A stretch of DNA of 62,501 bases from Fidelibacterota bacterium (GCA_016784605.1 JADHUI010000014.1:1-62501); one strand, 5' to 3'; shown: positions 36,887-45,879, counted from the stretch's first letter. A program made the numbers and translations. Notes: generated by a model not told the origin, from the letters alone.

Positions 36887-37786
36887 TTATTCCCACGGGT
36901 TCGGAATGTCACCATTCATCAATTTTTTATAATATATCCAACTTGTCATATTGGGACGTTCATCATCAATGGGAGGCGGAAATTCATATTTTGGATATTT
37001 TTCACGAATCGTATTTTTTAAAACATCAGGCAAATCTTCGAATGAAACAACTCGTTTTCCCAATCCATGATATAGGGTAGAGCCTTCAATACTACCCATT
37101 TCCATCCACGGTAACCATTGGGCAGATCGTGCCCATCCAACATTTACATCTGTGGATGTTGGTTTTGATTCATCAAATAAATCATTTGTTCGTCCAAACC
37201 AATTAAACATTTCATGTGCTTGATAGTATCCACCCACTTGTTTTTGATAATCTCCACCTAATGGATTTGGATAAAATAATGGAATTTCCATATTCATCAT
37301 AAAATGGCCGCCTTGAACAACCGCTGGTAATTTAAAGGGGCCCCGTTTTCCATACGCATACGTTGGATAGCGACTATTGACTGGATCATTAGCAATATGA
37401 ATAATATCCACTTTTTTCCCTGTCCATGGGTTATCCCATTCATGAATCAATTCACCCGTTTTAGGATCTAAATAAAATAATACTTCTCTCGAAACATATT
37501 CGTAACCATATCCATTTTCTTCATTCGAGACTGTTTTGGTTGCACGAACATTGAGCCCTTGGTAATCAAATAAATGTCGATCTTTTTCACCTAATTTGTG
37601 ACTATACACACTCCCATAAAACCAGAAATAAGTTGGTTCATTATCAATCAGAGATGATGACACTTTCCGCATAATTTTTACTGCATCTTCTGGGTTATCA
37701 GGATTAAGCCACTTCTCTTTCCCCTCCACAATTGTGAGTGTAAAGACAATTAACAATAACAATGATACAATGTTTAGCTTCTTCAT
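36887..37786 (-). CDS. DUF1838-like exported protein
   Basis: I start at the ATG at 37786, preceded by GGAGGAG, giving 299 residues; an ATG further upstream lies inside the porin gene. A signal peptide (VSLLLLIVFTLTIVEG) is followed by a domain with WFYGSVYSHKLGEKDRHLFD, LFYLDPKTGELIHEWDNPWT, PVVQGGHFMMNME-like text and the end TSWIYYKKLMNGDIPNPW. I believe this matches the DUF1838 family, whose function is not established. It follows the porin gene by ten bases. The location suggests a periplasmic role in handling the substrate of this locus. Confidence 0.62.
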   Translation of the reverse strand: MKKLNIVSLLLLIVFTLTIVEGKEKWLNPDNPEDAVKIMRKVSSSLIDNEPTYFWFYGSVYSHKLGEKDRHLFDYQGLNVRATKTVSNEENGYGYEYVSREVLFYLDPKTGELIHEWDNPWTGKKVDIIHIANDPVNSRYPTYAYGKRGPFKLPAVVQGGHFMMNMEIPLFYPNPLGGDYQKQVGGYYQAHEMFNWFGRTNDLFDESKPTSTDVNVGWARSAQWLPWMEMGSIEGSTLYHGLGKRVVSFEDLPDVLKNTIREKYPKYEFPPPIDDERPNMTSWIYYKKLMNGDIPNPWE

Positions 37787-37796
37787 AGCTCCTCCA

Positions 37797-38936
37797 TTAG
37801 AATGAGTGAGAAATTCGTATTGTCCCCACAAATGCATCTTCATTTATGGTAGATCCGCCAGGGTGTAAAACCCATTGAATATCCGGTTGAATAGTAATGT
37901 GATTCATTATTTGGAATTGATATGTACATTCAATTGCACATTCATAATCCATGGGAAATAACATATCTTCATATAAAATAAATCCATTGCCCGGAATAGA
38001 AGCATAGGCTACACCAATACCAAATGAATCATTACTAAGCGATTTGAATACATTTTGAATGATTATTCCACCATCAATGGAAAGTGAATAGGTATTTTGA
38101 TCATTGTTTGGACTCCACCCAGCTCGAAAAAATCCCTGAGAAGGGAAACGGGAATTAGTTTTACTCAATTCAAACTCTGTTGAAATATAATACCCGTACC
38201 GACTTGATTGATCTTGAAAATACACAGATGAAGGTTCTGAACATGTATATTTCCATGTTCCAAGTTTAAATATATAATTTTGTTTTGTGCTTTTTTGGGA
38301 CACAAACTCTCCAACTGAAAAAACGCCTTGCTCTTTATTGATTTCCCAATGCATCCCTTGTTTTGTAATGTCACCCTTTCCATCGGGATGATCAAATGGA
38401 TCTCCATCATACACGCCAAAATGAAGAAATTGATTTTCATTTATATCATATTTTATCCTAACTCCAGCCGCTGTAACAAAATAGGCTGGTCCTGTATTTA
38501 CCGTGTTGGCTGAAATATATGCTGGCCATCCAAATGAACTGTTAATAAATAAGCCACCAACATCATTCACAGAGAATTCAGCATCGGCAAGTAAACTTCC
38601 AAATCGTATGTTTAGGGATTTATCCAGCATATTTTTTTCCACCCATATTTCATACAAACGAAAACTATCATACCCATCTATATTGCTCGCTCCAAATCCA
38701 TCACCAATTAAATCTGAAGGACTATCTCCAGTTATCAATAAAGAACTTATTCTAAAAAGTGTATTCTTACGTTCAAATTCTATTCCAATCTCACCAACAC
38801 CACTCATCACAGTTCCGGTCTGGACACCGCCCGACAGGTTAGACATGGACTCTAAAATGATATTTCCATCTATTTTAAATGGCGCTTGCCCAAATAAGAG
38901 ATGAATGAATCCGATGGTTAGAAAAAAAGGTTTCAT
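37797..38936 (-). CDS. OprB-like outer-membrane porin
   Basis: A 379-residue protein with a short signal peptide (FFLTIGFIHLLFGQ). It is followed by alternating beta strands typical of a barrel, and ends in Phe (GTIRISHSF), the usual outer-membrane C-terminus. Segments such as LYEIWVEKNMLDKSLNIRFG, GLLINSSFGWPAYISAN-like text and FLHFGVYDGDPFDHP match the carbohydrate-selective porin OprB pattern. It would let a small solute cross the outer membrane. Placement between membrane proteins and a hydantoinase suggests a role in substrate entry for the catabolic genes. Substrate is unknown. Confidence 0.75.
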   Translation of the reverse strand: MKPFFLTIGFIHLLFGQAPFKIDGNIILESMSNLSGGVQTGTVMSGVGEIGIEFERKNTLFRISSLLITGDSPSDLIGDGFGASNIDGYDSFRLYEIWVEKNMLDKSLNIRFGSLLADAEFSVNDVGGLFINSSFGWPAYISANTVNTGPAYFVTAAGVRIKYDINENQFLHFGVYDGDPFDHPDGKGDITKQGMHWEINKEQGVFSVGEFVSQKSTKQNYIFKLGTWKYTCSEPSSVYFQDQSSRYGYYISTEFELSKTNSRFPSQGFFRAGWSPNNDQNTYSLSIDGGIIIQNVFKSLSNDSFGIGVAYASIPGNGFILYEDMLFPMDYECAIECTYQFQIMNHITIQPDIQWVLHPGGSTINEDAFVGTIRISHSF

Positions 38937-38955
38937 AATAATTTCATCAAACTTT

Positions 38956-39150
38956 TTATGCTTTCTTTTTTCCTTTATTCCATACGTATAGATATCCGCC
39001 TATTGCTACGAGAAGCACTAATACATACATAATCATGCCACTATTTTGCAACATAGATCTTTCTTCCCAAGTGCCACTATTAAAAACAAAATACAACATG
39101 ATTAAAGGGAATAGAATCATTTCAGCCCAAAATACTTTTAATATCCACAT
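38956..39150 (-). CDS. Small membrane protein, function unknown
   Basis: A 64-residue protein with two membrane helices (about 4-24 and 38-58) and a basic tail KGKKKA. It starts one base after the stop of the next upstream gene and lies 19 bases before the porin gene, so it is part of the operon. No family is recognised. It probably acts with the two membrane proteins encoded just before it. Confidence 0.62.
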   Translation of the reverse strand: MWILKVFWAEMILFPLIMLYFVFNSGTWEERSMLQNSGMIMYVLVLLVAIGGYLYVWNKGKKKA

Positions 39151-39151
39151 A

Positions 39152-39679
39152 CTACCATCCTCCGTCCATCATGTCCGTTCCCATTCTGGAGCCGACTAAT
39201 GCAATTATAATTATGAGAGATAGAAGTATATGAAGGGTAATTGCAGGATAAGCTAAATTTTTGACTCGCTTTTTAAGTGTTGCTTCATTTTCTTCTTCAT
39301 CTCCTTCTCCATCTTTAATATTTTGAAGTACGCCAACCGTGCCAGCTGCACCCGTAATGAGTAATACAGCCATGATTAGTATTACACTGAAAAGGATAAG
39401 TTTTAGATTCATCCAAGGGAGTGTAATTAATGGCTCAAAACTTCTCCATCGTAACCACGCTAAAGTAAGGCCAATAAAAGGTGTCGCTAAAAATACCTTT
39501 GTAACCCACATATCAAATTTCTGTGCCAGCTTAGCTCGATCTAATCGAACATCAATGGGCAAATCCCTATCTATAAGACTCATACTTAAACTAAAAACCA
39601 CAAAATCACTGCCGAGCCATATAACCACAAAAATAATGTGTACCCATAAAACTAAATTGGTCAAATTCAAATAGTCCAT
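39152..39679 (-). CDS. Four-helix membrane protein (DUF2269/CopD-like)
   Basis: A 175-residue integral membrane protein with four helices. The first helix has LVLWVHIIFVVIWLGSDFVV, the 'W-H ... W-x-G' pattern of DUF2269, CopD and HemJ-like proteins, in which the His may bind haem or copper. The last helix contains LHILLSLIIIIALVG with a second His. A charged loop (DGEGDEEENEATLKK) lies between helices three and four. It follows the HsmA-like gene by nine bases. Haem or metal binding is an inference from the helix-borne histidines. Confidence 0.6.
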   Translation of the reverse strand: MDYLNLTNLVLWVHIIFVVIWLGSDFVVFSLSMSLIDRDLPIDVRLDRAKLAQKFDMWVTKVFLATPFIGLTLAWLRWRSFEPLITLPWMNLKLILFSVILIMAVLLITGAAGTVGVLQNIKDGEGDEEENEATLKKRVKNLAYPAITLHILLSLIIIIALVGSRMGTDMMDGGW

Positions 39680-39688
39680 TTTTCCTCC

Positions 39689-40060
39689 CTAAGAAAGTGT
39701 TCCAATCACAATACCCGTCACAAAAGGTATTAACCAAATCACCCAAACAATGGTACTAAATTTGTGGAAACTCAAAATAGCTTCTTCATCTTTTTTCACA
39801 ATAACCATTGTAGCCCAAATGGTATGGATTAACATTAATACAATGGCAAGTAAACCTGTCGAACCATGAAGATTTAAATGGATACCACCCGCAATTTGTC
39901 TCATATAATCAGTGCCAATAAAATCGGCTGTGAGTCCTGCCCAAAAAAACCCAAGGTGCCAAACTTTTAATCGACCTGCAAATCGCTCACTCCAAACAGC
40001 AATCGTATAAAAAATGAGAGCTGTTACAATATAGATAACAGCTAATTGTAATAATGTCAT
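39689..40060 (-). CDS. HsmA-like four-helix membrane protein
   Basis: A 123-residue protein with four helices. It contains VWSERFAGRLKVWHLGFFWA, ADFIGTDYMRQIAGGIHLNL, HGSTGLLAIVLMLIHTIWA and FHKFSTIVWVIWLIPFVTG. Conserved His and Trp within the helices match the TIGR03987/HsmA family as I remember it. Family members are uncharacterised or linked to haem or respiratory membranes. It lies 25 bases after the hydantoinase gene and nine bases before the DUF2269-like gene. Confidence 0.62.
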   Translation of the reverse strand: MTLLQLAVIYIVTALIFYTIAVWSERFAGRLKVWHLGFFWAGLTADFIGTDYMRQIAGGIHLNLHGSTGLLAIVLMLIHTIWATMVIVKKDEEAILSFHKFSTIVWVIWLIPFVTGIVIGTLS

Positions 40061-40085
40061 TTATTCTCCTTTATTTGTTTCAATT

Positions 40086-41546
40086 TCAATAAGGTCTCTT
40101 TAGATATTTTCCGCATGCCTTACCTAAAATATTTCCATTTTCATAAATTTTATTTCCGCGTAAAAATGTCGTCTTCACTTTTCCAGTTAATTCATATCCG
40201 TCAAACGGTGAATACCCTTGAGTCGACTCAGATTCCCCTGAGTTCACTACAAATGTTTCATTAGGGTCCACCAATACAATATCTGCATCATATCCCGGCG
40301 CAATATCACCTTTCGATTTAAATCCAAATCGTTGGGCAGGATTCCAAGATAAAAGTTCTGCAATTCGGTTTGCAGATACACCGCGTTTCGTTCCTTCACT
40401 AAAAAGTCCCGATAATAAATATTCCGTCCCACCAAAACCGGATTTAGCCAAAAAAACATTATCCGGGTTATCTGAATCCACTTTCATTTCCTTTGAACAG
40501 CATGCATGGTCACTCACAACCCAATCAATATGTCCTTTTTTCAATGATTCCCATAATGTTTCCACATCTTCTCTAGGGCGAATAGGAGGATTCACTTTTG
40601 CATAATTACCATTAGGGCAATCCACATCCAAGAGCAAATGCCCAACCGTCACCTCACGTCGAAAATTGATATGTGGAAATGTTGCTTGCATCATCATGGC
40701 TGCATCAATGGCTTTTCTGGAAGTCAAATGAAGTAAATTTATATTGATGCAATCTGTTTCATTCGCTAAATAGGAAGCAATAAAAATGGCTAATCCTTCA
40801 GAATGGGGCGGTCTAGATGCACTGTAAGCCCTTAACCCTTCCAATGTTCCTTCTTCTTCAACAAGTTTAGTATAAGCTGTCATAATTTCAGCTGTTTCAC
40901 AATGGAGACTTAAACTAATAATATCCTTTTTATCAGAATGATTGTCCATTGCTTTTTTAATACCACGCATAATGAATTCAAAATGAGCCATATCATATTT
41001 ATCGTCAGGGCCAATCATGAGAAAATTTGATTGATCATCGGATTTCCCATGTAATCCATGGCTCCCATAAAACATAAATATTTTAAAAGAAGTAACGCCG
41101 AATTCATCAATAATGTAGTCTATTTCATCAATATGACTTCCCATCATTGGCGCTAAATGATAGGCATAATCCACATGAAATTTTCCATCTGAAACGGCTA
41201 GCACTTCAGGGAAAAATTCTCGATAGGGGCCAGATTTATTTAAGTAATATTGACCTGTACGCATATAATTGATACTTGTAGTAACGCCCCCCATAGCAGC
41301 CGCTCGACTTTCTGTAACAGCATCTTGGCTCAAATGTGTATAAATCCCAGTATGCATATGTGCATCCACAAGCCCTGGAAACGCCATATAATTACATCCA
41401 TCAATGACACCATTAGCATCATCTGGATTTAATTCGGATTCCACAGAAATAATTTTTCCATCTTTTATTCCTATATCAGAATGATCGACTGTTGAAACAT
41501 TCGGCCGAACGAGTTGAATATTTTTTATAATTGTATCAAACTGCAT
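40086..41546 (-). CDS. Dihydropyrimidinase / D-hydantoinase (cyclic amidohydrolase)
   Basis: A 486-residue amidohydrolase with every metal ligand in place: His63 and His65 (GLVDAHMHTG), the carbamylated Lys155 (TSFKIFMFYG), His215 (SLHCETAEI), His273 (LLHLTSRKAI) and Asp346 (WVVSDHACC). It should therefore bind two metal ions and open a cyclic amide ring: hydantoin to N-carbamoyl amino acid, dihydropyrimidine to N-carbamoyl-beta-amino acid, or a related imide. It acts in the cytoplasm. It lies in the operon of the GntR regulator and across from hyuA and hyuB, supporting a cyclic-amide substrate. The exact ring is not deducible. Confidence 0.88.
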   Translation of the reverse strand: MQFDTIIKNIQLVRPNVSTVDHSDIGIKDGKIISVESELNPDDANGVIDGCNYMAFPGLVDAHMHTGIYTHLSQDAVTESRAAAMGGVTTSINYMRTGQYYLNKSGPYREFFPEVLAVSDGKFHVDYAYHLAPMMGSHIDEIDYIIDEFGVTSFKIFMFYGSHGLHGKSDDQSNFLMIGPDDKYDMAHFEFIMRGIKKAMDNHSDKKDIISLSLHCETAEIMTAYTKLVEEEGTLEGLRAYSASRPPHSEGLAIFIASYLANETDCININLLHLTSRKAIDAAMMMQATFPHINFRREVTVGHLLLDVDCPNGNYAKVNPPIRPREDVETLWESLKKGHIDWVVSDHACCSKEMKVDSDNPDNVFLAKSGFGGTEYLLSGLFSEGTKRGVSANRIAELLSWNPAQRFGFKSKGDIAPGYDADIVLVDPNETFVVNSGESESTQGYSPFDGYELTGKVKTTFLRGNKIYENGNILGKACGKYLKRPY

Positions 41547-41629
41547 TTTTATCTTTCGTATTTCTAAATATTTTTATTGCCATTTCGCAAAATCGGAAGA
41601 CGCCTTGAAATTTCATATAAGTCTTCATT

Positions 41630-42817
41630 TCATGATTCATAATAAATCACTTCATCCTGTTTTAATCGTTCAATTTCATTCGAGGATAATCCCAATTCGG
41701 TCAATACTTTTTCAGTATCTTTTCCGATTTTATTGGGTGGATCTTTTCGAAGACCTAAATCAGAATCGCCATACTCAATTGGAAGTCTTGGCATTTTAGA
41801 TTGGGTTCCATCTGGGAATTCTGTATTCAATAATCTATCATTATAATTGAGCTGAATATCATCAAACAAATCTTCTGGACATGCGATGGGAGCAAATGGA
41901 ATACCCCCCCTTTCACATGTATAAATAATTTCATCCTTTGTGAATGATTTTAACAGTTTTTCAATTTCTGGAATAAACCATTTTCTTTCACGAATTCTAT
42001 CATTATTTGTTTTTAGCCTCGAATCATTCAATAATGAGTTGCACTCAAATGCATGACAAAATTTCTCCCAATGTTTTTCACTTATCACCCCCACAAATAT
42101 TTGTTCATCATCTTTTGTATCGAATACCTTATATATTGCCCAAGCGCTTACACGGTTCGTCATAGGTGGAACTTTTTCATCCGATAAAGCAGAATAAGCC
42201 ATATGTTGGCCCATGATAAATGCGCACGTTTCATATAAAGAACTTTTTATATATTTTCCTGAATTAGTGGTTTTTCGTTCAAAAAGTGCTGTTAATATTC
42301 CCATGGCTGCAAACATGCCCCCAGAAATATCTATGACAGATGCACCTGCTCTTAATGGTTGCCCCGGTAATCCTGTCATGTAGGCTAATCCTCCCATCAT
42401 TTGAACCACTTCGTCCATTGCGTGACGGTTTTCATATGGTCCTGATAAAAAGCCTTTTAGTGACGCATAAATCAGAGCAGGATTAATCAATGTCATATCC
42501 TCGTAGCCATATCCTAACCGATCCATCGTTCCGGGTCCAAAATTTTCTATTAATATATCTGTTTTTTCCACCATTTTCCGGACGATACTCTTCCCCTCGG
42601 ATGTTTTTATATTAATCGCAATGGATTCTTTATTTCGGTTATAGAATGGATAATACCCTTTACCAAATCCTTTCAAGTTTCGTGTTGGATCACCCGTTGA
42701 TGGTTCAATCCTTATAATATCCGCACCTAAATCAGCCAATATGAGACCACAGGAAGGACCCATTACAGCATGTGTAAATTCAATTATTTTAATGCCGCTC
42801 AACGGTAAAGGAGTCAC
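41630..42817 (-). CDS. Class III CoA-transferase (CaiB/BaiF/Frc family)
   Basis: A 395-residue protein from a GTG start whose bases overlap the upstream TGA. IKIIEFTHAVMGPSCGLILA and DLGADIIRIEPSTGDPTR open the fold. The catalytic Asp of family III is Asp135 in AMDEVVQMMGGLAYMTG, after GFLSGPYENRH. The C-terminal residues include IACPEDLFDD. It moves CoA between carboxylic acids. With the HMG-CoA-lyase-like enzyme of the divergent cluster it could activate an alkylmalate for cleavage, as citramalate CoA-transferase does in other bacteria. Confidence 0.88.
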   Translation of the reverse strand: MTPLPLSGIKIIEFTHAVMGPSCGLILADLGADIIRIEPSTGDPTRNLKGFGKGYYPFYNRNKESIAINIKTSEGKSIVRKMVEKTDILIENFGPGTMDRLGYGYEDMTLINPALIYASLKGFLSGPYENRHAMDEVVQMMGGLAYMTGLPGQPLRAGASVIDISGGMFAAMGILTALFERKTTNSGKYIKSSLYETCAFIMGQHMAYSALSDEKVPPMTNRVSAWAIYKVFDTKDDEQIFVGVISEKHWEKFCHAFECNSLLNDSRLKTNNDRIRERKWFIPEIEKLLKSFTKDEIIYTCERGGIPFAPIACPEDLFDDIQLNYNDRLLNTEFPDGTQSKMPRLPIEYGDSDLGLRKDPPNKIGKDTEKVLTELGLSSNEIERLKQDEVIYYES

Positions 42818-43524
42818 TTCTCTTCCCTTTGTGACTCCAATACATTGCCAACTTGATGCATGTGAGATTGCATGGCTAATTCAGCTCCTTCAATATCTTG
42901 ATTAACAATGTTTTTTAAAATTTCCTTATGATGAACGAGAGCTGTTTCAGTTTGGTCTTGAAAATTTAAGACAAAGGTTAAATCACTCCTCAATATTTGC
43001 ATAATGGCTTGGGTTAAAACGACAAATGCAGAATTACCAGATGCTTTTGCTAACTCAACATGGAATTCCATGTCCACTTCAATGAATTTTTTTGTATGGT
43101 TTTTAGATTTTTCCATCTTTTCAATTAGGAATTGTAATTGGTCGATATTTTCTTGTGTACGATTTTCGGCAGCTAATTTTGCAATGGGCGCCTCTAATAC
43201 TTTTCTAGCAAAATGAAGATCTTCTTTAACGACCTTTTCTACATCTAATAATAAATTGACAGATTCCACAATTCGATCAGCTGTATTATTAGCAACAAAA
43301 GTCCCTCGGCCAACCATTATATCAATTAAACCAATTTCAGATAAAGATTTAATGGCTTCTCGTACAGCTGTTCGGCTAACGCCAAATTGTTGCGCCATAT
43401 CTCTTTCGGATGGTAATTGGTCTCCTTTTTTTAATTCACCGCTTAAAATCATTTTTCTAATTTGATTAACGATATTCTTATAAAGTTTTTGTTGTGGTAC
43501 AATTGGTTTGTAATTCACATTCAT
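42814..43524 (-). CDS. GntR-family regulator, FadR/FCD subfamily
   Basis: A 236-residue protein. The winged helix at about 15-78 shows GDQLPSERDMAQQFGVSRTA and IDIMVGRGTFV. An all-helical FCD ligand domain follows (about 95-225), with the usual Asp/His metal-ligand spacing (EVDMEFHVELAKASGNSAF; HHKEIL; MQSHMHQV). FadR-type regulators are usually repressors relieved by an organic acid or acyl-CoA. It is the first gene of the minus-strand operon, and a palindrome 72 bases upstream of its start is a fitting operator. It probably senses an intermediate of this pathway. Confidence 0.92.
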   Translation of the reverse strand: MNVNYKPIVPQQKLYKNIVNQIRKMILSGELKKGDQLPSERDMAQQFGVSRTAVREAIKSLSEIGLIDIMVGRGTFVANNTADRIVESVNLLLDVEKVVKEDLHFARKVLEAPIAKLAAENRTQENIDQLQFLIEKMEKSKNHTKKFIEVDMEFHVELAKASGNSAFVVLTQAIMQILRSDLTFVLNFQDQTETALVHHKEILKNIVNQDIEGAELAMQSHMHQVGNVLESQREEK

Positions 43525-43595
43525 TTTTCGATCCTATTAATTGCTAAAAATTGTATTGCAAAAGTTGAAATAAATCTTTAGTCTCTTCGTGATAT

Positions 43596-43628
43596 AAGTG
43601 GTCTAATGGTCATACCATCATACCACTT
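43596..43628. promoter_or_regulatory. Nested palindrome, likely operator of the GntR/FadR-type regulator
   Basis: The outer arms AAGTGGT and ACCACTT and the inner arms ATGGT and ACCAT are separated by three-base spacers (CTA, CAT, CAT). All 24 arm bases pair perfectly. TGGT-N-ACCA half-sites are typical of FadR/GntR-type operators. The site lies between the divergent regulator operon and the catabolic operon, 75 bases before the start at 43704, and could control both. Binding is inferred. Confidence 0.78.
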
Positions 43629-43703
43629 AACATACAGATTATCAAGCATTAATCATATAAAATATTTATGACTGGATTCATTTTGAGAGGAGAATTGCAT
43701 TAA

Positions 43704-45005
43704 ATGGCAGGCTTTACTATAACAGAAAAAATAATGGCACAACAAAGCGGAAGAGATTCTGTCCGCCCCGGCGAATTAGTCTGGGCAGACGTGAATTCTA
43801 TCATGACAATGGATTATCTGGGAAAATCTACCTTTAATATATTTGATTCATTAGGAGCCGAAGATTTATTTGACAGAGATAAAGTGATTTGCGTTTCTGA
43901 CCATTTGGTTCCACCGCCCACAGAAGCATTTGCCAATTTACTCAACGAATGGCGAGCAATTGTTAAAGCACATAACGTCACACATTTTTATGATTTTGGT
44001 AAGCAAGGTATTGCCCATCAAATTATGGTTGAAGATGGACATGTGCTCCCAGGAACTGTAAGTATTGGGACTGATTCTCACGCTAATTCTTATGGGGCTG
44101 TAGGAGCTGTTGGAAATGCAGTAAGCGTTACAGATGCAGCCGTCGCCATGGCTACGGGGAAATGCTGGTTTCGCGTTCCGGAAACAGTCAGATTTCATGT
44201 TACAGGAAAATGGCAGCCCTGGGTCATGGGAAAAGATTTGTCACTCCACATTATGAATATGATGCATTGGAATGGTGACCTTATTTATAAAGCATTAGAA
44301 TATGATGGACCTGCCATGAGCGACCTATCCATGGGCGGAAGAATTTCTCTCTGTAATATGACGGTCGATTTAGGTGCAAAAAATGGCATCGTTGCACCCG
44401 ATGAAAAAACGCAAGCTTACTTAAATGGCGTGGCTAAAGGAGAGTGGGAAATGGTTTCAAGTGATTCCGATGCTGAATATGAAGCTGAATATGAAATTGA
44501 TATTTCCAATGTAGGTCCTGTCGTTGCCAAACCGGATAATTTAGATGATGTTGTAAATGTTGAAGAAGTTGTGGGCACAAAATTGAATCAAATTTTCATT
44601 GGCACCTGCACCAATGGCCGTGTAGAAGATTTTGGAATTGCTGCCGCCATTTTGGAAGGGAAACAAGTTCATCCTGACATAAATATGCTCATGGTTCCAG
44701 CAAGTCAAACGCAATATTTAGAAGCCATGGAAAAGGGATATGTATCCACATTGGTCAAAGCCGGTGTAGCCATTGGCACATCTGGTTGTGCGCCGTGTTT
44801 CGGAACGCATCGTGGCGTAGCTGGAGACGGAGATGTGGTCTTGAGTGCGGGAAATCGAAATATGAAAGGACGTATGGGAAGTAAATCAGCAGAAATTTAT
44901 TTAACGTCTCCTGCCGTGTGTGCAGCATCTGCACTCACAGGAACAATTGCAGATCCACGGGATTTACCCATGCCTGAAAACTTTGGAGTCACTTATGGCG
45001 AATAA
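43704..45005 (+). CDS. Aconitase-superfamily dehydratase large subunit (LeuC/DmdA-like), copy 1
   Basis: A 433-residue protein with the Fe-S ligands Cys302 (FIGTCTNGRVED), Cys362 and Cys365 (TSGCAPCFGTH). The substrate region reads IGTDSHANSYGAVGAVGNAV. It should bind a 4Fe-4S cluster and interconvert a hydroxy acid and an unsaturated acid. The length and the ADVNSIMTMDYLG opening place it with the prokaryotic isopropylmalate isomerase / dimethylmalate dehydratase / homoaconitase group, away from full aconitases. A ribosome site (GAGAGGAG) precedes the start. Its small subunit follows after a repeat-filled 304-base gap. The substrate is probably an alkylmalate, inferred from the neighbours. 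Confidence 0.85.
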   Translation: MAGFTITEKIMAQQSGRDSVRPGELVWADVNSIMTMDYLGKSTFNIFDSLGAEDLFDRDKVICVSDHLVPPPTEAFANLLNEWRAIVKAHNVTHFYDFGKQGIAHQIMVEDGHVLPGTVSIGTDSHANSYGAVGAVGNAVSVTDAAVAMATGKCWFRVPETVRFHVTGKWQPWVMGKDLSLHIMNMMHWNGDLIYKALEYDGPAMSDLSMGGRISLCNMTVDLGAKNGIVAPDEKTQAYLNGVAKGEWEMVSSDSDAEYEAEYEIDISNVGPVVAKPDNLDDVVNVEEVVGTKLNQIFIGTCTNGRVEDFGIAAAILEGKQVHPDINMLMVPASQTQYLEAMEKGYVSTLVKAGVAIGTSGCAPCFGTHRGVAGDGDVVLSAGNRNMKGRMGSKSAEIYLTSPAVCAASALTGTIADPRDLPMPENFGVTYGE

Positions 45006-45036
45006 TTATAGTATAACAAAAGGCTTAATCAGATAT

Positions 45037-45279
45037 TTTTCCCCTGTAACGGGGCGCTTGCATCCCGCACTTGGTTCGGGGGAAACACAATTGGATTATA
45101 AATAATGGTAAAATCCTGTATCGATTGTAAAGAGTTGGAGACTTAACTAATGTTTCCCCGATTTTATAAACCCCCATTATCCCCCTATGACAGGGGGATT
45201 TCAAGGATTTTTGAAACAGAAATTAGATTCGAAGTCCCTTCAATTTCCCCTGTAACAGGGGAAACACAAAGGGGTCAAA
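45037..45279 (+). repeat. Composite palindromic repeat array (nested-A, B, A)
   Basis: This fills most of the 304-base gap between large and small dehydratase subunits. Unit A with the 27-nt insert is at about 45037-45094. Unit B (CCCCCATTATCCCCC then TATGACAGGGGG) is at 45152-45201. A plain unit A (CCCCTGTAACAGGGG then AAACACAAAGGGGTC) is at 45244-45279. Unit spacing is about 57 and 43 bases. I see no gene here. Confidence 0.9.
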
Positions 45280-45309
45280 TTAATTGTTTAAATCCAATAA
45301 ATATTAAAA

Positions 45310-45879
45310 ATGGTAATCAGTATGAATAATTCAAAATTAGAAGCAAAAAATCTAACAGGAAGCGTTTGGAAAGCAGAAGGATATGTATTTGCTTACGATA
45401 TTATTAAGCAAGAATTCTGGACATCCGCATTAGATAAAGAAGAAAATAGTAAATGGGTCATGGGTGGCGTTCATTCGGATTTTGATAAAGAGAATGGCTT
45501 TCGCTCTAACGGATATTCATTCATTGTGGCTGGACATAATTTTGCCGGTGGCGGAAAAAGCATTGAGCACGTTATTACAGGTCTTATGGGCGCCGGCATA
45601 AAAGCAGTCATTGCCGAATCTTTTTCTCGACTTCAATTTCGAAATGCCATTAATTACGGACTTCCCTTTATTACGTGCAAAGGCATCGAAGCAATTGCAT
45701 CTACGGGCGACGAATTGGAAGTAGATCCAATTTCAGGACAGATTAAGAATCTCACTACCGGACAAGAAATTCAAGCAGCACCCGTGGCGCCGTTTGTGGC
45801 GGAAGTGGCAGAATCCGGCGGATTAATTTCTTATATTCAAAATGTGATTAAAGAAGGAAAAGTGGACGAATTACGATGA
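45310..45879 (+). CDS. Aconitase-superfamily small (swivel) subunit, divergent active-site loop, copy 1
   Basis: A 189-residue protein with the swivelling-domain pattern: LTGSVWKAEGYVFAYDIIK, then VAGHNFAGGGKSIEH (residues 74-87), then AVIAESFSRLQFRNAINYGLPF. In the second pair of this window, and in LeuD generally, the loop reads NFGCGSSREHAP. Here it reads NFAGGGKSIEH, and the early NIDTDRIIP-type motif is missing. That loop contacts the substrate, so specificity is probably unusual. The start may be 45310 or the ATG at 45322. It overlaps the aldolase gene by four bases (ATGA). Confidence 0.78.
   Translation: MVISMNNSKLEAKNLTGSVWKAEGYVFAYDIIKQEFWTSALDKEENSKWVMGGVHSDFDKENGFRSNGYSFIVAGHNFAGGGKSIEHVITGLMGAGIKAVIAESFSRLQFRNAINYGLPFITCKGIEAIASTGDELEVDPISGQIKNLTTGQEIQAAPVAPFVAEVAESGGLISYIQNVIKEGKVDELR

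Noticed and set aside
45152-45201. B-type hairpins as rho-independent terminators
   Set aside because: The GC stem is followed only by ATTT and not by a real T-run, so strong termination is unlikely. A weak effect is not excluded.
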